A stretch of 64,000 bases of DNA from assembly GCF_030450125.1 (NCBI RefSeq), contig NZ_CP123923.1, forward strand, positions 992,001 to 1,056,000, in the 5' to 3' direction. This document shows positions 1 through 8,812 of the stretch, in pieces. Below the pieces are notes generated by a model. It did no database searches. It was not told the DNA's origin and saw only the letters and a program-made list of their open reading frames with translations. Both the position numbers and the translations under genes were made by a program. The DNA comes from Streptomyces sp. WP-1 (GTDB lineage Bacteria; Actinomycetota; Actinomycetes; Streptomycetales; Streptomycetaceae). Numbering within the stretch: position 1 is the stretch's first letter; the number at the start of each line of letters is the position of its first letter.

Positions 1-2
1 TC

Positions 3-1964
3 CTGCCGTACCGGGCACGGATCGTGGCCGTCGGTGTGCTGACCGCCGGGGCCGGGGTGGGTGGTGCGGTGGCGGGCGTGGCCACGCTCGGCGGCGCCCG
101 CTGGGCGGCCGTGCTGCCCGGACTGCTGCCGCTGGCCGGGACGCGGGTGGCGGTGGACGCGCTCGGGGGGCTGTTCATGGCGGTGGCGGGCACGGTCGTG
201 GCCGCCGTCGGGGTGTACGGCATCGGGTACGCGTCCGGGCACGGCCCGCGCGGGGTCGGCTCGCGGACCGCGCAGGCGGTGCTGCCGCTGTTCGCGCTGA
301 CCCTCGTCCTCGTCCCGGTGGCGGCCTCGGTGTCGACGTTCCTGGCGCTGTGGGAACTGATGGCGCTGGCCTCCCTGTCGCTGGTGCTCACCGAGCACGC
401 CGAGCGGCGGACGGTGCGGCAGGCCGGCCTCTGGTACGCGGTGCTGACCCATCTCGGACTCGTCCTGCTGCTCGCCGGGTTCGCGCTGTTCGCGGCCGGG
501 GCGCACGGGGAGACCTTCACCGCGCTGCGCACCGGCGCCCACCTCCTCTCCCCCGCCGCCCGCTCAGTGGTCTTCGTGCTGGTGACGGCGGCGTTCGCGT
601 CGAAGGCGGGCGCGGTGCCACTGCACGCCTGGCTGCCCAGGGCGCACCCCGAAGCGCCCAGCCCCGTCTCGGCGTTGATGAGTGCCGCCATGGTCAACCT
701 CGGCGTGTACGGCCTCGTGCGCACCGGCCTCGATCTGCTGGGCGGCGGCCCCGCCTGGTGGTGGCTCGTGCTGCTGGCCCTCGGTGGCCTGAGTGCCGTG
801 CACGGCATCCTCCAGGCCGCGATGGCCGCCGATCTCAAGCGGCTGCTGGCGTACTCGACCAGCGAGAACATGGGGCTCGTCCTCGTCGGGGTGGGCGCGT
901 GCGGGCTGTTCGCGGCCGGCGGGGAGCGTCCGCTGGCCGCGCTGGCGCTCGCCGCGGCGCTGCTGCACCTCGTCAACCACGCCGCTTTCAAGGCCCTGTT
1001 GTTCTGCGCGGCCGGGTCCGTGCTGCGGGCCACGGGGCTGCGGGACCTGGACCGGCTGGGCGGGCTGCGCCCCCGGATGCCCGTGACGACCGCCTTCTTC
1101 GCGCTGGCCGCGCTCGGCGCCGTGGCGCTGCCGCCCGGCAACGGGTTCATCGGCGAGTGGCTGCTGCTCCAGTCCCTGATCCATGGCATGAGGGTGCCCG
1201 GGGTCGCGGTCGCCGTCGTACTGCCGCTGTCGGTGGCGCTGATCGCGCTGTCGGCCGGGATCGCCGCCGCCGTGTTCGTGAAGGCGCTCGGGGTCGGTTT
1301 CTTCGCCCGGCCGCGCGACGCGCGGGCCGCCGCGGCACGTGAGGCACCGCCGCCGATGCTCGCCGGGATGGCCCTGCTCGCGGCGGCCACGGTGGCGCTC
1401 GCGGTGGTGCCGGGGCTGCTCGGTGACGGCCTCGACCGGGTGGTGGGCACGGTCGGGCTGCCCGGCGCGGGCGCGCTGACCGGCGGCGGTCTGCGGGTGC
1501 GGCTGACCGGGATCTCCGCCTCGCTCTCCCCGCTGTGGGTGGCGGCCGCCCTCACCGCGGCGCTCGCGCTCGCCACCGGGCTGCCCCGCCGCTACGGCCG
1601 TCGCGGGCGCCGCACGGGCGCCCGGCTGTGGGACTGCGGGGGCGGGGCGCCGACGCCGCGCATGGCGTACACGGCGACCTCGTTCGCCGAGCCGTTGCAG
1701 CGGGTCTTCGACGGGGTGCTCGCCCCGGAGCAGGAGGTGTCCGTCACCTCGGTGCACGGCTCGGCGTATCTGGTGGAGCGGGTGCGGTTCCGGCGCCGGG
1801 TGCCCGACCGGATCGAACACCGGTTGTACGAGCCGGTGTTGCGGGCGCTGGACCGGACCGGCCGGGCGGCGCGGCGGCTCGCGGGCGGCCGGGTGCATGT
1901 GTATCTCGGCTACGGCTTCGCGGGTCTCGTGGTCCTGCTCTCGGCGCTGGTGGTGGGCTGGTGA
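3..1964 (+). CDS. hyfB: HyfB-like proton-translocating membrane subunit (5' partial)
   Basis: The reading frame is open to the left edge, so the true start may lie outside the window; the first in-window GTG is at 24. The protein is a string of hydrophobic helices of the NuoL/M/N antiporter-like family. It shows the broken-helix lysine region around 'FKALLF' and the 'HAWLPRAHPEAPSPVSALMS' block typical of these proton channels. The soluble tail (about residues 530-625, 'LWDCGG...') is typical of HyfB/HycC. It overlaps the next gene by GTGA, so it is the first visible gene of a tightly coupled five-gene operon encoding a membrane complex related to hydrogenase-4 and complex I. It presumably pumps ions across the cytoplasmic membrane. 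Family call is firm; the electron donor is unknown. Confidence 0.88.
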   Translation: MPYRARIVAVGVLTAGAGVGGAVAGVATLGGARWAAVLPGLLPLAGTRVAVDALGGLFMAVAGTVVAAVGVYGIGYASGHGPRGVGSRTAQAVLPLFALTLVLVPVAASVSTFLALWELMALASLSLVLTEHAERRTVRQAGLWYAVLTHLGLVLLLAGFALFAAGAHGETFTALRTGAHLLSPAARSVVFVLVTAAFASKAGAVPLHAWLPRAHPEAPSPVSALMSAAMVNLGVYGLVRTGLDLLGGGPAWWWLVLLALGGLSAVHGILQAAMAADLKRLLAYSTSENMGLVLVGVGACGLFAAGGERPLAALALAAALLHLVNHAAFKALLFCAAGSVLRATGLRDLDRLGGLRPRMPVTTAFFALAALGAVALPPGNGFIGEWLLLQSLIHGMRVPGVAVAVVLPLSVALIALSAGIAAAVFVKALGVGFFARPRDARAAAAREAPPPMLAGMALLAAATVALAVVPGLLGDGLDRVVGTVGLPGAGALTGGGLRVRLTGISASLSPLWVAAALTAALALATGLPRRYGRRGRRTGARLWDCGGGAPTPRMAYTATSFAEPLQRVFDGVLAPEQEVSVTSVHGSAYLVERVRFRRRVPDRIEHRLYEPVLRALDRTGRAARRLAGGRVHVYLGYGFAGLVVLLSALVVGW

Positions 1965-2920
1965 GGAACGCGATCGGGTACACGGCCGTGGTCGGCCAGG
2001 TCGTGGCCGTGGTGGCCGGGGCGCCGCTGCTGACGGGGTGGATGCGGCTGGTGCGGGCCCGCCTGGAGGGGCGGGCGGGGGCCGGGGTGCTGCAACCCTG
2101 GCGGGACGCGCGCAAGTTGCTGCGCAAGGAGTCCGTCACCCCGGCCGGGACCGGACCCGCCTTCCGGGTCGCGCCCGCACTGCTGGTCGCCACCACCGTG
2201 GTGGCCGCCGCGCTGGTGCCGCTGCTGTCCACCGCCACACCGGTGAGCGGGCACGCGGATCTCATCCTGGTGGTGGCGCTGTTCGCGCTCGGCACCCTCG
2301 CGCTCGCCCTGGCTGCCCTGGACACCGGCACCGCGTTCGGCGGGATGGGCGCCTCCCGGGAGATGACGGTGGCGGCGCTGGTCGAACCGACCATCCTGCT
2401 CTCGGTGTTCGCGCTGTCGCTCCCCGCCGGGACCACCAACATCCCGGCCATCGTCGCCGACGCCGTCGGACAGCCGGCGCGGTTCGCCTCGCCGGCCGGG
2501 CTGCTCGCCGTCGCCGCGCTCGCGGTGGCGGTGCTCGCCGAGACCGGCCGGATCCCGGTGGACAACCCCTCCACGCACCTCGAACTCACCATGATCCATG
2601 AGGCGATGGTGCTGGAGTACGCGGGCCCCGACCTGGCGCTCGTCGAACTCGGGGCGCAGCTGCGGCTGACGCTGCTGCTCGGGCTGCTCTCCTCGCTGGC
2701 CGTGCCCTGGGGCATCGCCACCGGCGCCTCCTGGGCCGCGCTGCCGGTGGCCCTGGTGCTGTGCGCGGTGAAGGTGGCCGTGCTGGGCGCGCTGCTCGCG
2801 GCGGCCGAGGTGTGCTGGGCGAAGGTACGGCTGTTCCGGGTGCCCGAACTCCTCGCCGGTTCCTTCCTGTTGGCGCTGCTCTCGGTGTCCGCGTCGTACT
2901 TCCTGGACGGAGCGTCATGA
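1961..2920 (+). CDS. hyfC: HyfC/NuoH-like membrane subunit
   Basis: 319 residues starting at a GTG that overlaps the stop of the previous gene. It is an integral membrane protein of the NuoH/HyfC/EchB family, which anchors the peripheral arm and forms the quinone or electron-entry end of the membrane arm. The diagnostic block 'ETGRIPVDNPSTHLELTMIH', followed by 'EAM', lies near residue 195, with the conserved Glu, Arg, Pro and His residues intact. A basic cytoplasmic loop ('PWRDARKLLRKESV') follows the first helix, as in HyfC. It ends in an ATGA overlap with the next gene. The long open frame upstream of 1961 belongs to the preceding gene in another frame, so the short start is preferred. Confidence 0.9.
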   Translation: MRNAIGYTAVVGQVVAVVAGAPLLTGWMRLVRARLEGRAGAGVLQPWRDARKLLRKESVTPAGTGPAFRVAPALLVATTVVAAALVPLLSTATPVSGHADLILVVALFALGTLALALAALDTGTAFGGMGASREMTVAALVEPTILLSVFALSLPAGTTNIPAIVADAVGQPARFASPAGLLAVAALAVAVLAETGRIPVDNPSTHLELTMIHEAMVLEYAGPDLALVELGAQLRLTLLLGLLSSLAVPWGIATGASWAALPVALVLCAVKVAVLGALLAAAEVCWAKVRLFRVPELLAGSFLLALLSVSASYFLDGAS

Positions 2921-3594
2921 GCGGCGGCCTGTACACCCGGCTCCTCGATCTGGCCTGCGGGGTCTTCCTGCTGGCGGCCGTACTGGTGCTGTGGCGGCGT
3001 GAACTCGCCGCGATCATCCGGGTGTTCGCCCTCCAGGGGGTGGCGCTGGCCGTTCTCGCGGTCCTGCTCGGGGCGCACGAGGGCCGGTGGGACCTGGTCG
3101 GGGTGGGCCTCGGCATCGGGCTGCTGCGGGCGGGTCTCCTGCCGTACCTGATGCGGCGCGCGCTGGCCGCGCCGGCCGCGGGCCGGGGCGGCGAGGAGGT
3201 CCGCGAGACCCGGCCGCTGGTCGATGTGGGGGCCTCGCTGCTGACCGCGGCCCTGCTCACGCTGCTCGCCTGCGCGGTGTCCCGGCCGCTGACCCTGCTC
3301 GATCCGACCCCGGCCACCCGGGCGCTGCCGGTGGGGCTCGCCGCCGTCCTGATCGGGTTCTTCGTACTGGCGACCCGGCGCCGGGCGCTCGCCCAGGTGG
3401 TGGGGTTCCTGCTGCTGGACAACGGCATCACCGCCACCGCCTTCCTCGCCACCTCCGGGGTGCCGCTCATCGTCGAACTGGGCGTCTCCTTCGATGTGTT
3501 GCTGGCGGTGCTGGTGCTCCAGATCCTCACCGCCCGGATGCGGGCGGCCTTCGGCACGACCGACATCGACGACCTGCGGGAGCTGCACGACTGA
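2917..3594 (+). CDS. hyfE: HyfE-like membrane subunit
   Basis: 225 residues, start ATG overlapping the upstream stop. It is hydrophobic throughout with roughly six to seven predicted helices, resembling HyfE (a NuoK-like membrane subunit with extra helices). The central polar loop ('GRGGEEVRETRPLVDVGASL', about residues 88-107) separates the N-terminal NuoK-like part from a second helical hairpin. The gene sits between hyfC-like and hyfF-like genes, the canonical hyf order with hyfD absent. It probably contributes to ion translocation in the membrane arm. Assignment relies on operon position and hydropathy more than on sharp motifs. Confidence 0.8.
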   Translation: MSGGLYTRLLDLACGVFLLAAVLVLWRRELAAIIRVFALQGVALAVLAVLLGAHEGRWDLVGVGLGIGLLRAGLLPYLMRRALAAPAAGRGGEEVRETRPLVDVGASLLTAALLTLLACAVSRPLTLLDPTPATRALPVGLAAVLIGFFVLATRRRALAQVVGFLLLDNGITATAFLATSGVPLIVELGVSFDVLLAVLVLQILTARMRAAFGTTDIDDLRELHD

Positions 3595-5453
3595 TGAACG
3601 CGACGCCGACCGCCGCCCTGCTCACCGCGCCCGCCGCCGTACCGCTGCTCGCGGCCGCCGCGTACGCGCTCACCCCGGTGCGGCCACCCCGACCGGCTCC
3701 GGTGCGGGTGCGGGTACGACAGCCGGTGGGGGTGGGGGCGGCCGGGGGTACGGCGGACCCGCCGTCCGATCAGGTGACGGGGGCGCTCGCCGGTCACGAG
3801 GCGGGGGAGCTTCCCGGGCGGGCGTCGGGGCTGCTTCCCGGCCGGGCGTCGGGGCTGCTTCCCGGCCGGGTGAGGGGGTTGCCTCCCGGCCGGGCGACGG
3901 GGTTGCCTTCCGGCCGGGTGACGGGGTTGCCTTCCGGCCGGGTGAGGAGGCTGCTTCCCGGTCAGGCCACCGAGGCACCGGACGGCGGCCCCCGCGTCAC
4001 ACCGCCGGGCCCCCCGGGCCCCCCGGACCCTCCGGGCCCCCCGGGGTTCCCGCACCGGCAGCCCGCCGCCTGGGCCGGTCTCGTCTCCCCCCTGGTGATC
4101 CTGCTCTGCGGGGGCCTGCTCGCCGTCCGGGTGCCGCGCACGGGGCCGTTGACCGCCTGCTCCGGGCTGCTGCGGGCGGACGCCCTCAGCGTCTGGATGC
4201 TGCTGGTGGTGGGCGCCGTGGCGCTGACCGCGTGCGGGTCGGCGCCCGCGTACCTGGCGGGAGAGCGTGCCGCGGGGCGGGCGAGCCGCCGTACGGCCTG
4301 GCGGTACCAGGTGCTGGTGCAGGCGTTCCTGGCCGCGATGTGCCTGGCCGTGGTGACCGCGAATCTCGGGGTGCTGTGGGTGGCGGTGGAGGCCACCACC
4401 ATCGTCACGGCGTTCCTGGTGGGGCACCGCCGCACCCGCACCTCGGTGGAGGCCGCCTGGAAGTACGTGGTGATCTGCTCGGCGGGCATCGCGCTCGCCT
4501 TCCTCGGCACCGTGCTGATCTACTACGCGGCCCGGCAGGCGGGCGTCGCCGAGTCCTGGGCGCTGGACTGGCCCACGCTGGTGGCCCACGCCGGCCGCCT
4601 CGACGCGGGGGTCACCCGGCTCGGCATCACCCTGATCGTCCTCGGTTTCGGCGCCAAGGCGGGCCTGGTCCCGCTGCACGCCTGGCTGCCGGACGCGCAC
4701 AGCCAGGCGCCCGCGCCGGTGTCGGCGCTGATGTCGGGGGTGCTGCTGTCCGTGGCGTTCTCGGCGATCCTGCGCTACCGGGTCATCGCGGACGCGGCCC
4801 TCGGCGCCGGTTTCACCCGGGGGCTGCTGGCCGGGATCGCCCTGCTCACACTGGCCGTCGCCGCCGCTCTGCTGCTGGCGCAGCGCGACCACAAGCGGAT
4901 GCTGGCCTACTCCAGCATGGAGCACATGAGCCTGATCGCCCTGGCCACGGCGGTCGGGAGCCCCCTCGCCCTGTCGGCGGCGCTGCTGCACATCGCCGGG
5001 CACGGTCTGGCCAAGTCGGCGGCGTTCTGCGCCTCGGGCCGGATCCTCCAGCTGACCGGCACCTCGCGCATCGGCCGGATCCGGGGGCTGCTCGGCCGGG
5101 CACCGCTTCTGGGCGGGGTGTTCGGCTGCGCGGTGCTCGCGCTGCTGGGCTTCCCGCCGTTCGGCCTCTTCGCCTCCGAACTCGGCATCGCCCGCGCGGG
5201 TTTCGCCGCCGGTACCAAGCTCGCCTGGGCGACGGCGGCGGCCCTGCCGCTGGTGCTCACCGCCTTCGCCGCGCTGGCCGTCCGCACCGCCCATATGCTG
5301 CTCGGCCCGGCCCCCGACCGGCCGGCGGACGAGTCACGCACGGGCACATGGCCCTCGCTGCTCGCCCTGGCCGCCTGCGCCGCCCTGGGCACCGCCACCG
5401 GACCCCTCACCGGCCTGCTGCGCGCCGCCGCCGACACGATCGGAGGGCACTGA
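3594..5453 (+). CDS. hyfF: HyfF-like proton-translocating subunit with repeat insertion
   Basis: 619 residues, start ATG overlapping the previous stop by one base. From about residue 150 it is a NuoL/N-type antiporter subunit, with 'KAGLVPLHAWLPDAHSQAPA' and the following 'VSALMSG' as the core signature. Between the first hydrophobic segment (residues about 5-23) and the remaining membrane part lies an insertion of about 120 residues, unlike ordinary HyfF of roughly 500 residues. This contains an eight-residue tandem repeat of the type LPGRASGL, encoded by a 24-bp minisatellite, then a short collagen-like Gly-Pro-Pro stretch. The insertion would form a disordered polar loop outside the core fold. 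Function otherwise as for the neighbouring membrane subunits. Confidence 0.87.
   Translation: MNATPTAALLTAPAAVPLLAAAAYALTPVRPPRPAPVRVRVRQPVGVGAAGGTADPPSDQVTGALAGHEAGELPGRASGLLPGRASGLLPGRVRGLPPGRATGLPSGRVTGLPSGRVRRLLPGQATEAPDGGPRVTPPGPPGPPDPPGPPGFPHRQPAAWAGLVSPLVILLCGGLLAVRVPRTGPLTACSGLLRADALSVWMLLVVGAVALTACGSAPAYLAGERAAGRASRRTAWRYQVLVQAFLAAMCLAVVTANLGVLWVAVEATTIVTAFLVGHRRTRTSVEAAWKYVVICSAGIALAFLGTVLIYYAARQAGVAESWALDWPTLVAHAGRLDAGVTRLGITLIVLGFGAKAGLVPLHAWLPDAHSQAPAPVSALMSGVLLSVAFSAILRYRVIADAALGAGFTRGLLAGIALLTLAVAAALLLAQRDHKRMLAYSSMEHMSLIALATAVGSPLALSAALLHIAGHGLAKSAAFCASGRILQLTGTSRIGRIRGLLGRAPLLGGVFGCAVLALLGFPPFGLFASELGIARAGFAAGTKLAWATAAALPLVLTAFAALAVRTAHMLLGPAPDRPADESRTGTWPSLLALAACAALGTATGPLTGLLRAAADTIGGH
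3811..3968. repeat. 24-bp in-frame tandem repeat inside hyfF-like gene
   Basis: About 6.6 copies of a 24-bp unit begin at 3811, 3835, 3859, 3883, 3907, 3931 and 3955. Each copy encodes a variant of LPGR-x-x-GL. Copies differ by several substitutions, so the array is not newly expanded. Because the unit is a multiple of three, copy-number changes preserve the frame. Confidence 0.85.
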
Positions 5454-5457
5454 CCCC

Positions 5458-6936
5458 ATGCGCACGACGGAGATCCTCGCCCTGTCCCAACTCCCCCCGC
5501 GCGCCGAAGCGTTGCTGAGGGACGGTCACCGGCTCGCGCTGGTCTGCGCCCATCACGACAAGCTCGGCATCCGCGTGGTGTACCTGTTCGTCGCCGGACC
5601 GCCCGACACCCGCGTCGAACTCCACGTGCTCCTCGACCCGGACCGCCCCGAGCTGCCGACGCTGGCCCATCTCTGCTACCCGGCGGGCCGGTTCGAGCGG
5701 GAGATGCGGGATCTGTTCGGCATCGTGCCGCTCGGGCATCCGCTGCCCCGCCGGCTGGTACGGCACTTCCACTGGCCGCGCGGCTGGTATCCGATGCGCC
5801 CGGACGCCGGGCCCCCGCCGCCCTTCGGGGAGCAGGAGGGGCCGTACCCCTTCCTGGAGGTCGAGGGCGACGGCGTGTACGAGATCCCGGTCGGGCCGGT
5901 GCACGCGGGGCTGATCGAGCCGGGCCACTTCCGGTTCTCCGTGGTCGGCGAGACCATCCTCCGGCTCAAGGCCCGCCTGTGGTTCGTGCACAAGGGCGTG
6001 GAGAAGCTGTTCCAGGGCCGCACCATCGCGGCCGGGCTGCCGCTGGCCGAGCGGATCAGCGGCGACACGGCCGTCGGCCACGCCCTCGCGTACTGCCTCG
6101 CCGTGGAGGAGGCGACCGGCGCCGAGGTCCCGGCCGAGGCCCGGCGCGCCCGTGCCCTGCTCCTCGAACTGGAGCGGATCCACAACCATGTGGCCGACCT
6201 CGGCATGCTCTGCAACGACGTGGGGCACGGCATCCTCAACGCCCACGCCCAGCGAGTCCGCGAGCAACTCCTGCGCCTCAACCGGGAGATCACCGGTCAC
6301 CGGCTGCTGCGCGGCGGGATCGTCCCCGGCGGCGCGACCCTGCGCTCCGTGCCCGACGTACGGCGACTCACCGCGATCGGCGAGGACATCCGCGAACTCA
6401 CCGGCCTCGCCCTCGGCCACTCCACGGTCCGCGACCGCTTCACCGGCACCGCCGTGCTGCCCGCCGACGCCGCCCGGGACATCGGCTGCCTCGGCTATGT
6501 GGCCCGCGCCAGCGGCCTCGGCTACGACGCCCGCGCCGCACACCCCTTCCTCGACGACCACGCGCCCCGGGCCGCCGTCCGCAGCGGCGGCGATGTACTG
6601 GCCCGCTTCCTGGTGCGGGCCGAGGAGATCGACAGCTCCCTCGCGCTGGCCGGGCGGTTCACCGAGGAACTCGCCGGGCCGGTCACCGCGCTGGGCGTGC
6701 CACCGGTGCCGGGGACGGGGCCCCGCAGCGGGGTGGGTCTGGTGGAGGGCTGGCGCGGCACCATCGCCACCCGGGTCGAACTCGCCCCCGACGGGACGCT
6801 GCGCCGGGTCAAGCCCGTCGACCCGTCCTTCTTCAACTGGCCCGCGCTGCCGGTCGCGTTGACCGACACGATCGTGCCGGACTTCCCGCTGACCAACAAG
6901 AGCTTCAACCTGTCGTACGCGGGGAACGACCTGTGA
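5458..6936 (+). CDS. hyfG: HyfG/NuoCD-like large subunit lacking [NiFe] ligands
   Basis: 492 residues, ATG four bases after the previous stop. Residues 1-150 match the NuoC/30-kDa domain ('YPAGRFEREMRDLFGI'); residues 165-492 match the NuoD/HycE large subunit ('VHKGVEKLFQGR', 'ERIHNHVADLGML'). In true [NiFe] hydrogenases the first metal motif reads CxxC after an Arg; here the aligned stretch is 'ERISGDTAV' (residues about 198-206). The C-terminal DPCxxC is replaced by 'DPSFFNW' near residue 455. All four nickel-binding cysteines are therefore missing and hydrogenase activity is not expected. This fits the Ehr class of complexes. No NuoB/HyfI-like small subunit follows; it may lie left of the window. 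Confidence 0.88.
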   Translation: MRTTEILALSQLPPRAEALLRDGHRLALVCAHHDKLGIRVVYLFVAGPPDTRVELHVLLDPDRPELPTLAHLCYPAGRFEREMRDLFGIVPLGHPLPRRLVRHFHWPRGWYPMRPDAGPPPPFGEQEGPYPFLEVEGDGVYEIPVGPVHAGLIEPGHFRFSVVGETILRLKARLWFVHKGVEKLFQGRTIAAGLPLAERISGDTAVGHALAYCLAVEEATGAEVPAEARRARALLLELERIHNHVADLGMLCNDVGHGILNAHAQRVREQLLRLNREITGHRLLRGGIVPGGATLRSVPDVRRLTAIGEDIRELTGLALGHSTVRDRFTGTAVLPADAARDIGCLGYVARASGLGYDARAAHPFLDDHAPRAAVRSGGDVLARFLVRAEEIDSSLALAGRFTEELAGPVTALGVPPVPGTGPRSGVGLVEGWRGTIATRVELAPDGTLRRVKPVDPSFFNWPALPVALTDTIVPDFPLTNKSFNLSYAGNDL

Positions 6937-7447
6937 GCGCGCGGGCCCCCGGCGCCCCGGCGAACGCGCCGGTCCGGTGCTCGGCGCCGCGCGGCCACAG
7001 CACCTCCACGTCGACTCCGTGACTGCGGGCGTAGGCCACCAAGTGGGCGGTCGCGTCACGGCCGTTGGAGGGTGAGCCGTCCCAGACGGCCAGCACCCGG
7101 GCGCAGGAGCGGACCAGGGCCTCGTCGGCGCCGATGCAGGAGGCGCGGTCGCCGGGGTCGTACTCGACCAGGCGCACCATCTGCGACAGCAGCAGCAGTT
7201 CACCGGCCGCCTTGCGGTCCGGCTCGGCGACGCGGGAGGGCACGCCTTTGAGGGACGGCAGGACCGTCACCAGGGCGAGCCCCGCCTTGCGCGCGGCCCG
7301 TCCGAACACCACGGGCAGGCCCCCGCCGGCCCGGACCAGTCCGGCGCGGCCGGTGCGGGCGCTGTCGGCCAGCCGCGAGCGCAGCTCCTCCTCCAGGAGG
7401 GTCAGCGTCGGCAGGGTGAGATCCGGATGTCCGACGACGGCGATCAC
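6905..7447 (-). CDS. Conserved hypothetical protein, Rossmann/SLOG-like
   Basis: 180 residues, start ATG at 7447. Not firmly recognised. The N-terminus ('MIAVVGHPDLT') looks like a beta strand with a phosphate-binding turn. A middle 'AGGGLPVVFGRAARKAGLALVTVLP' pattern (split here as glycine turn plus strand) and a late 'CARVLAVWDGSPSNGRDATAHLVAYA' pattern recall nucleotide-binding SLOG/LOG-type Rossmann folds. The C-terminus reads antisense into the last 32 bases of the hyfG-like gene, so the two genes converge with a small overlap. A role linked to the membrane complex or the adjacent LysR gene is possible but unsupported. Coding confidence comes from length, codon bias and a globular composition. 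Confidence 0.6.
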   Translation of the reverse strand: MIAVVGHPDLTLPTLTLLEEELRSRLADSARTGRAGLVRAGGGLPVVFGRAARKAGLALVTVLPSLKGVPSRVAEPDRKAAGELLLLSQMVRLVEYDPGDRASCIGADEALVRSCARVLAVWDGSPSNGRDATAHLVAYARSHGVDVEVLWPRGAEHRTGAFAGAPGARALTGRSPRTTG

Positions 7448-7693
7448 TGCTGGGTCTCCCTTCCTCGCATGCGCTGATCATCGTCATGCGCGGGCGCCGC
7501 GCACAGGGGCCTGTCGGCAGAGATTCCGGGGCCGGACGACCCATGGACGGGGACGGCCGTGAGGTGCCCGGCCGGGGCGCGGGGGATTCGGCCGGTTTCA
7601 TGGCCCCGGAACGATCTGTGCGGTAGTTTGAGACGCAGGTCACACACGCCACGCATGCACAGGCGCATCCGTGGTGATCAGGGGAGGTTCTGG

Positions 7694-8656
7694 TTGACCC
7701 CGGCACAGCTGCGGGCGTTCTCGGCGACGGTCCGGCTCGGCTCCGTGAAGGCAGCGGCGGCGGACCTCGCGGTGACCGAGGCCGCCGTCTCGCTGCACAT
7801 CGCCCATCTGCGCCGGGAGCTCGGCGACAAGCTGTTCACCCGTACGGGCAGCGGGCTGGCGTTCACCCCGGGCGGGCTGCGGCTCGCCAGCCGGGCGGCG
7901 CAGATGCTGGGCCTCCAGGACCAGACCGTGCTGGAGGTGCAGCAGGCCGGCTCCGGGCGGCGGCTGCTGCGGGTCGCCACATCGAGCCTGTTCGCCGAGT
8001 ACGCGGCGCCCGGCCTGATCGAACTCTTCGCGGGGCGTGCCGACGACCTCGACGTGGAACTGAGCGTGCACGATCCGCAGCGTTTCCCGCTGCTGCTGAT
8101 GGAACGGGCGGTGGACGTGGCCATCGGACCCCGGCCCGCCACCGTGGACGCCTCGATGAGCTGCACGCACTTCCTCAACTACCAGATGATCGCGGTCGTC
8201 GGCGCCACCCATCCGCTCGCCGCCCGCACCGGGCCCGCCGGGGTGGCGGAGCTGCGCGAGCAGACCTGGCTGCTCGGGCCCTCGGCGGTGGGGCGGGCCG
8301 GGATAGTGCCGTCCGTGCTGCGGCGGCTCCAGATCCCCGAGGACCGCCAGCGGATCTTCCAGAGCCACACCGCGGCGGTGGACGAGGCGAAGCACGGCAC
8401 CGGGGTGGCGCTCGCGGTGACCTTCGCGGTCAGCAAGGACCTCGCCGACGGTGACCTGCGGCAGATCGGCGGCCCCCAGCTGCCCGCGCGCGGCTCCTGG
8501 AACCTCCTCGCCCTCGGCGACCGCGAGGCCCCGCCGGCCGCCGCCGAACTCCGCCGCTTCGTCACCACGCCCCGCGCCACCCAGGCCATGCTGCGCGGCG
8601 CCGGGGTCACGGCGGGCCGGTTCCGTCCGGCGATCCATGTGACGCTGTGGAGCTGA
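7694..8656 (+). CDS. LysR-family transcriptional regulator
   Basis: 320 residues. The chosen start is TTG at 7694, because an AGGGGAGG ribosome binding site ends six bases upstream and the protein then begins 'LTPAQLRAF', the usual beginning of this family; the frame is open further upstream but lacks a better site. Residues 1-60 form the winged helix-turn-helix ('GSVKAAAADLAVTEAAVSLH'), and residues about 90-300 the periplasmic-binding-like effector domain. It lies convergent to the cox accessory genes and is the only LysR gene near the CO dehydrogenase locus. It is therefore a candidate activator acting at the symmetric operator near 16828-16890; that link is inference. Confidence 0.88.
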   Translation: MTPAQLRAFSATVRLGSVKAAAADLAVTEAAVSLHIAHLRRELGDKLFTRTGSGLAFTPGGLRLASRAAQMLGLQDQTVLEVQQAGSGRRLLRVATSSLFAEYAAPGLIELFAGRADDLDVELSVHDPQRFPLLLMERAVDVAIGPRPATVDASMSCTHFLNYQMIAVVGATHPLAARTGPAGVAELREQTWLLGPSAVGRAGIVPSVLRRLQIPEDRQRIFQSHTAAVDEAKHGTGVALAVTFAVSKDLADGDLRQIGGPQLPARGSWNLLALGDREAPPAAAELRRFVTTPRATQAMLRGAGVTAGRFRPAIHVTLWS

Positions 8657-8812
8657 GCCGCGGCATCACCGCCGCGGTGCGAAACGGCGTCGCCGGAACG
8701 ATCCCGACCAGAACGGCCCGATCGAGAACGGTCCCGTCCTGTGCACGCCGAGGATCGCGTCCCGGCCGGGACGACACGGCCGGGACAATACGACGGACGG
8801 GCGCGGGGGATC

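Noticed and set aside
2586..5294. Long open frames antisense to or in other frames of real genes (for example 2586-5294 minus, 8607-12686 minus, 10619-15436 plus, 16885-19794 minus)
   Set aside because: They are Arg/Gly/His-rich low-complexity translations produced by high GC; the opposite or alternative frames encode clear protein families.
5458..6936. [NiFe] hydrogenase large subunit
   Set aside because: All four metal-binding cysteines are replaced, so hydrogenase activity is not supported.
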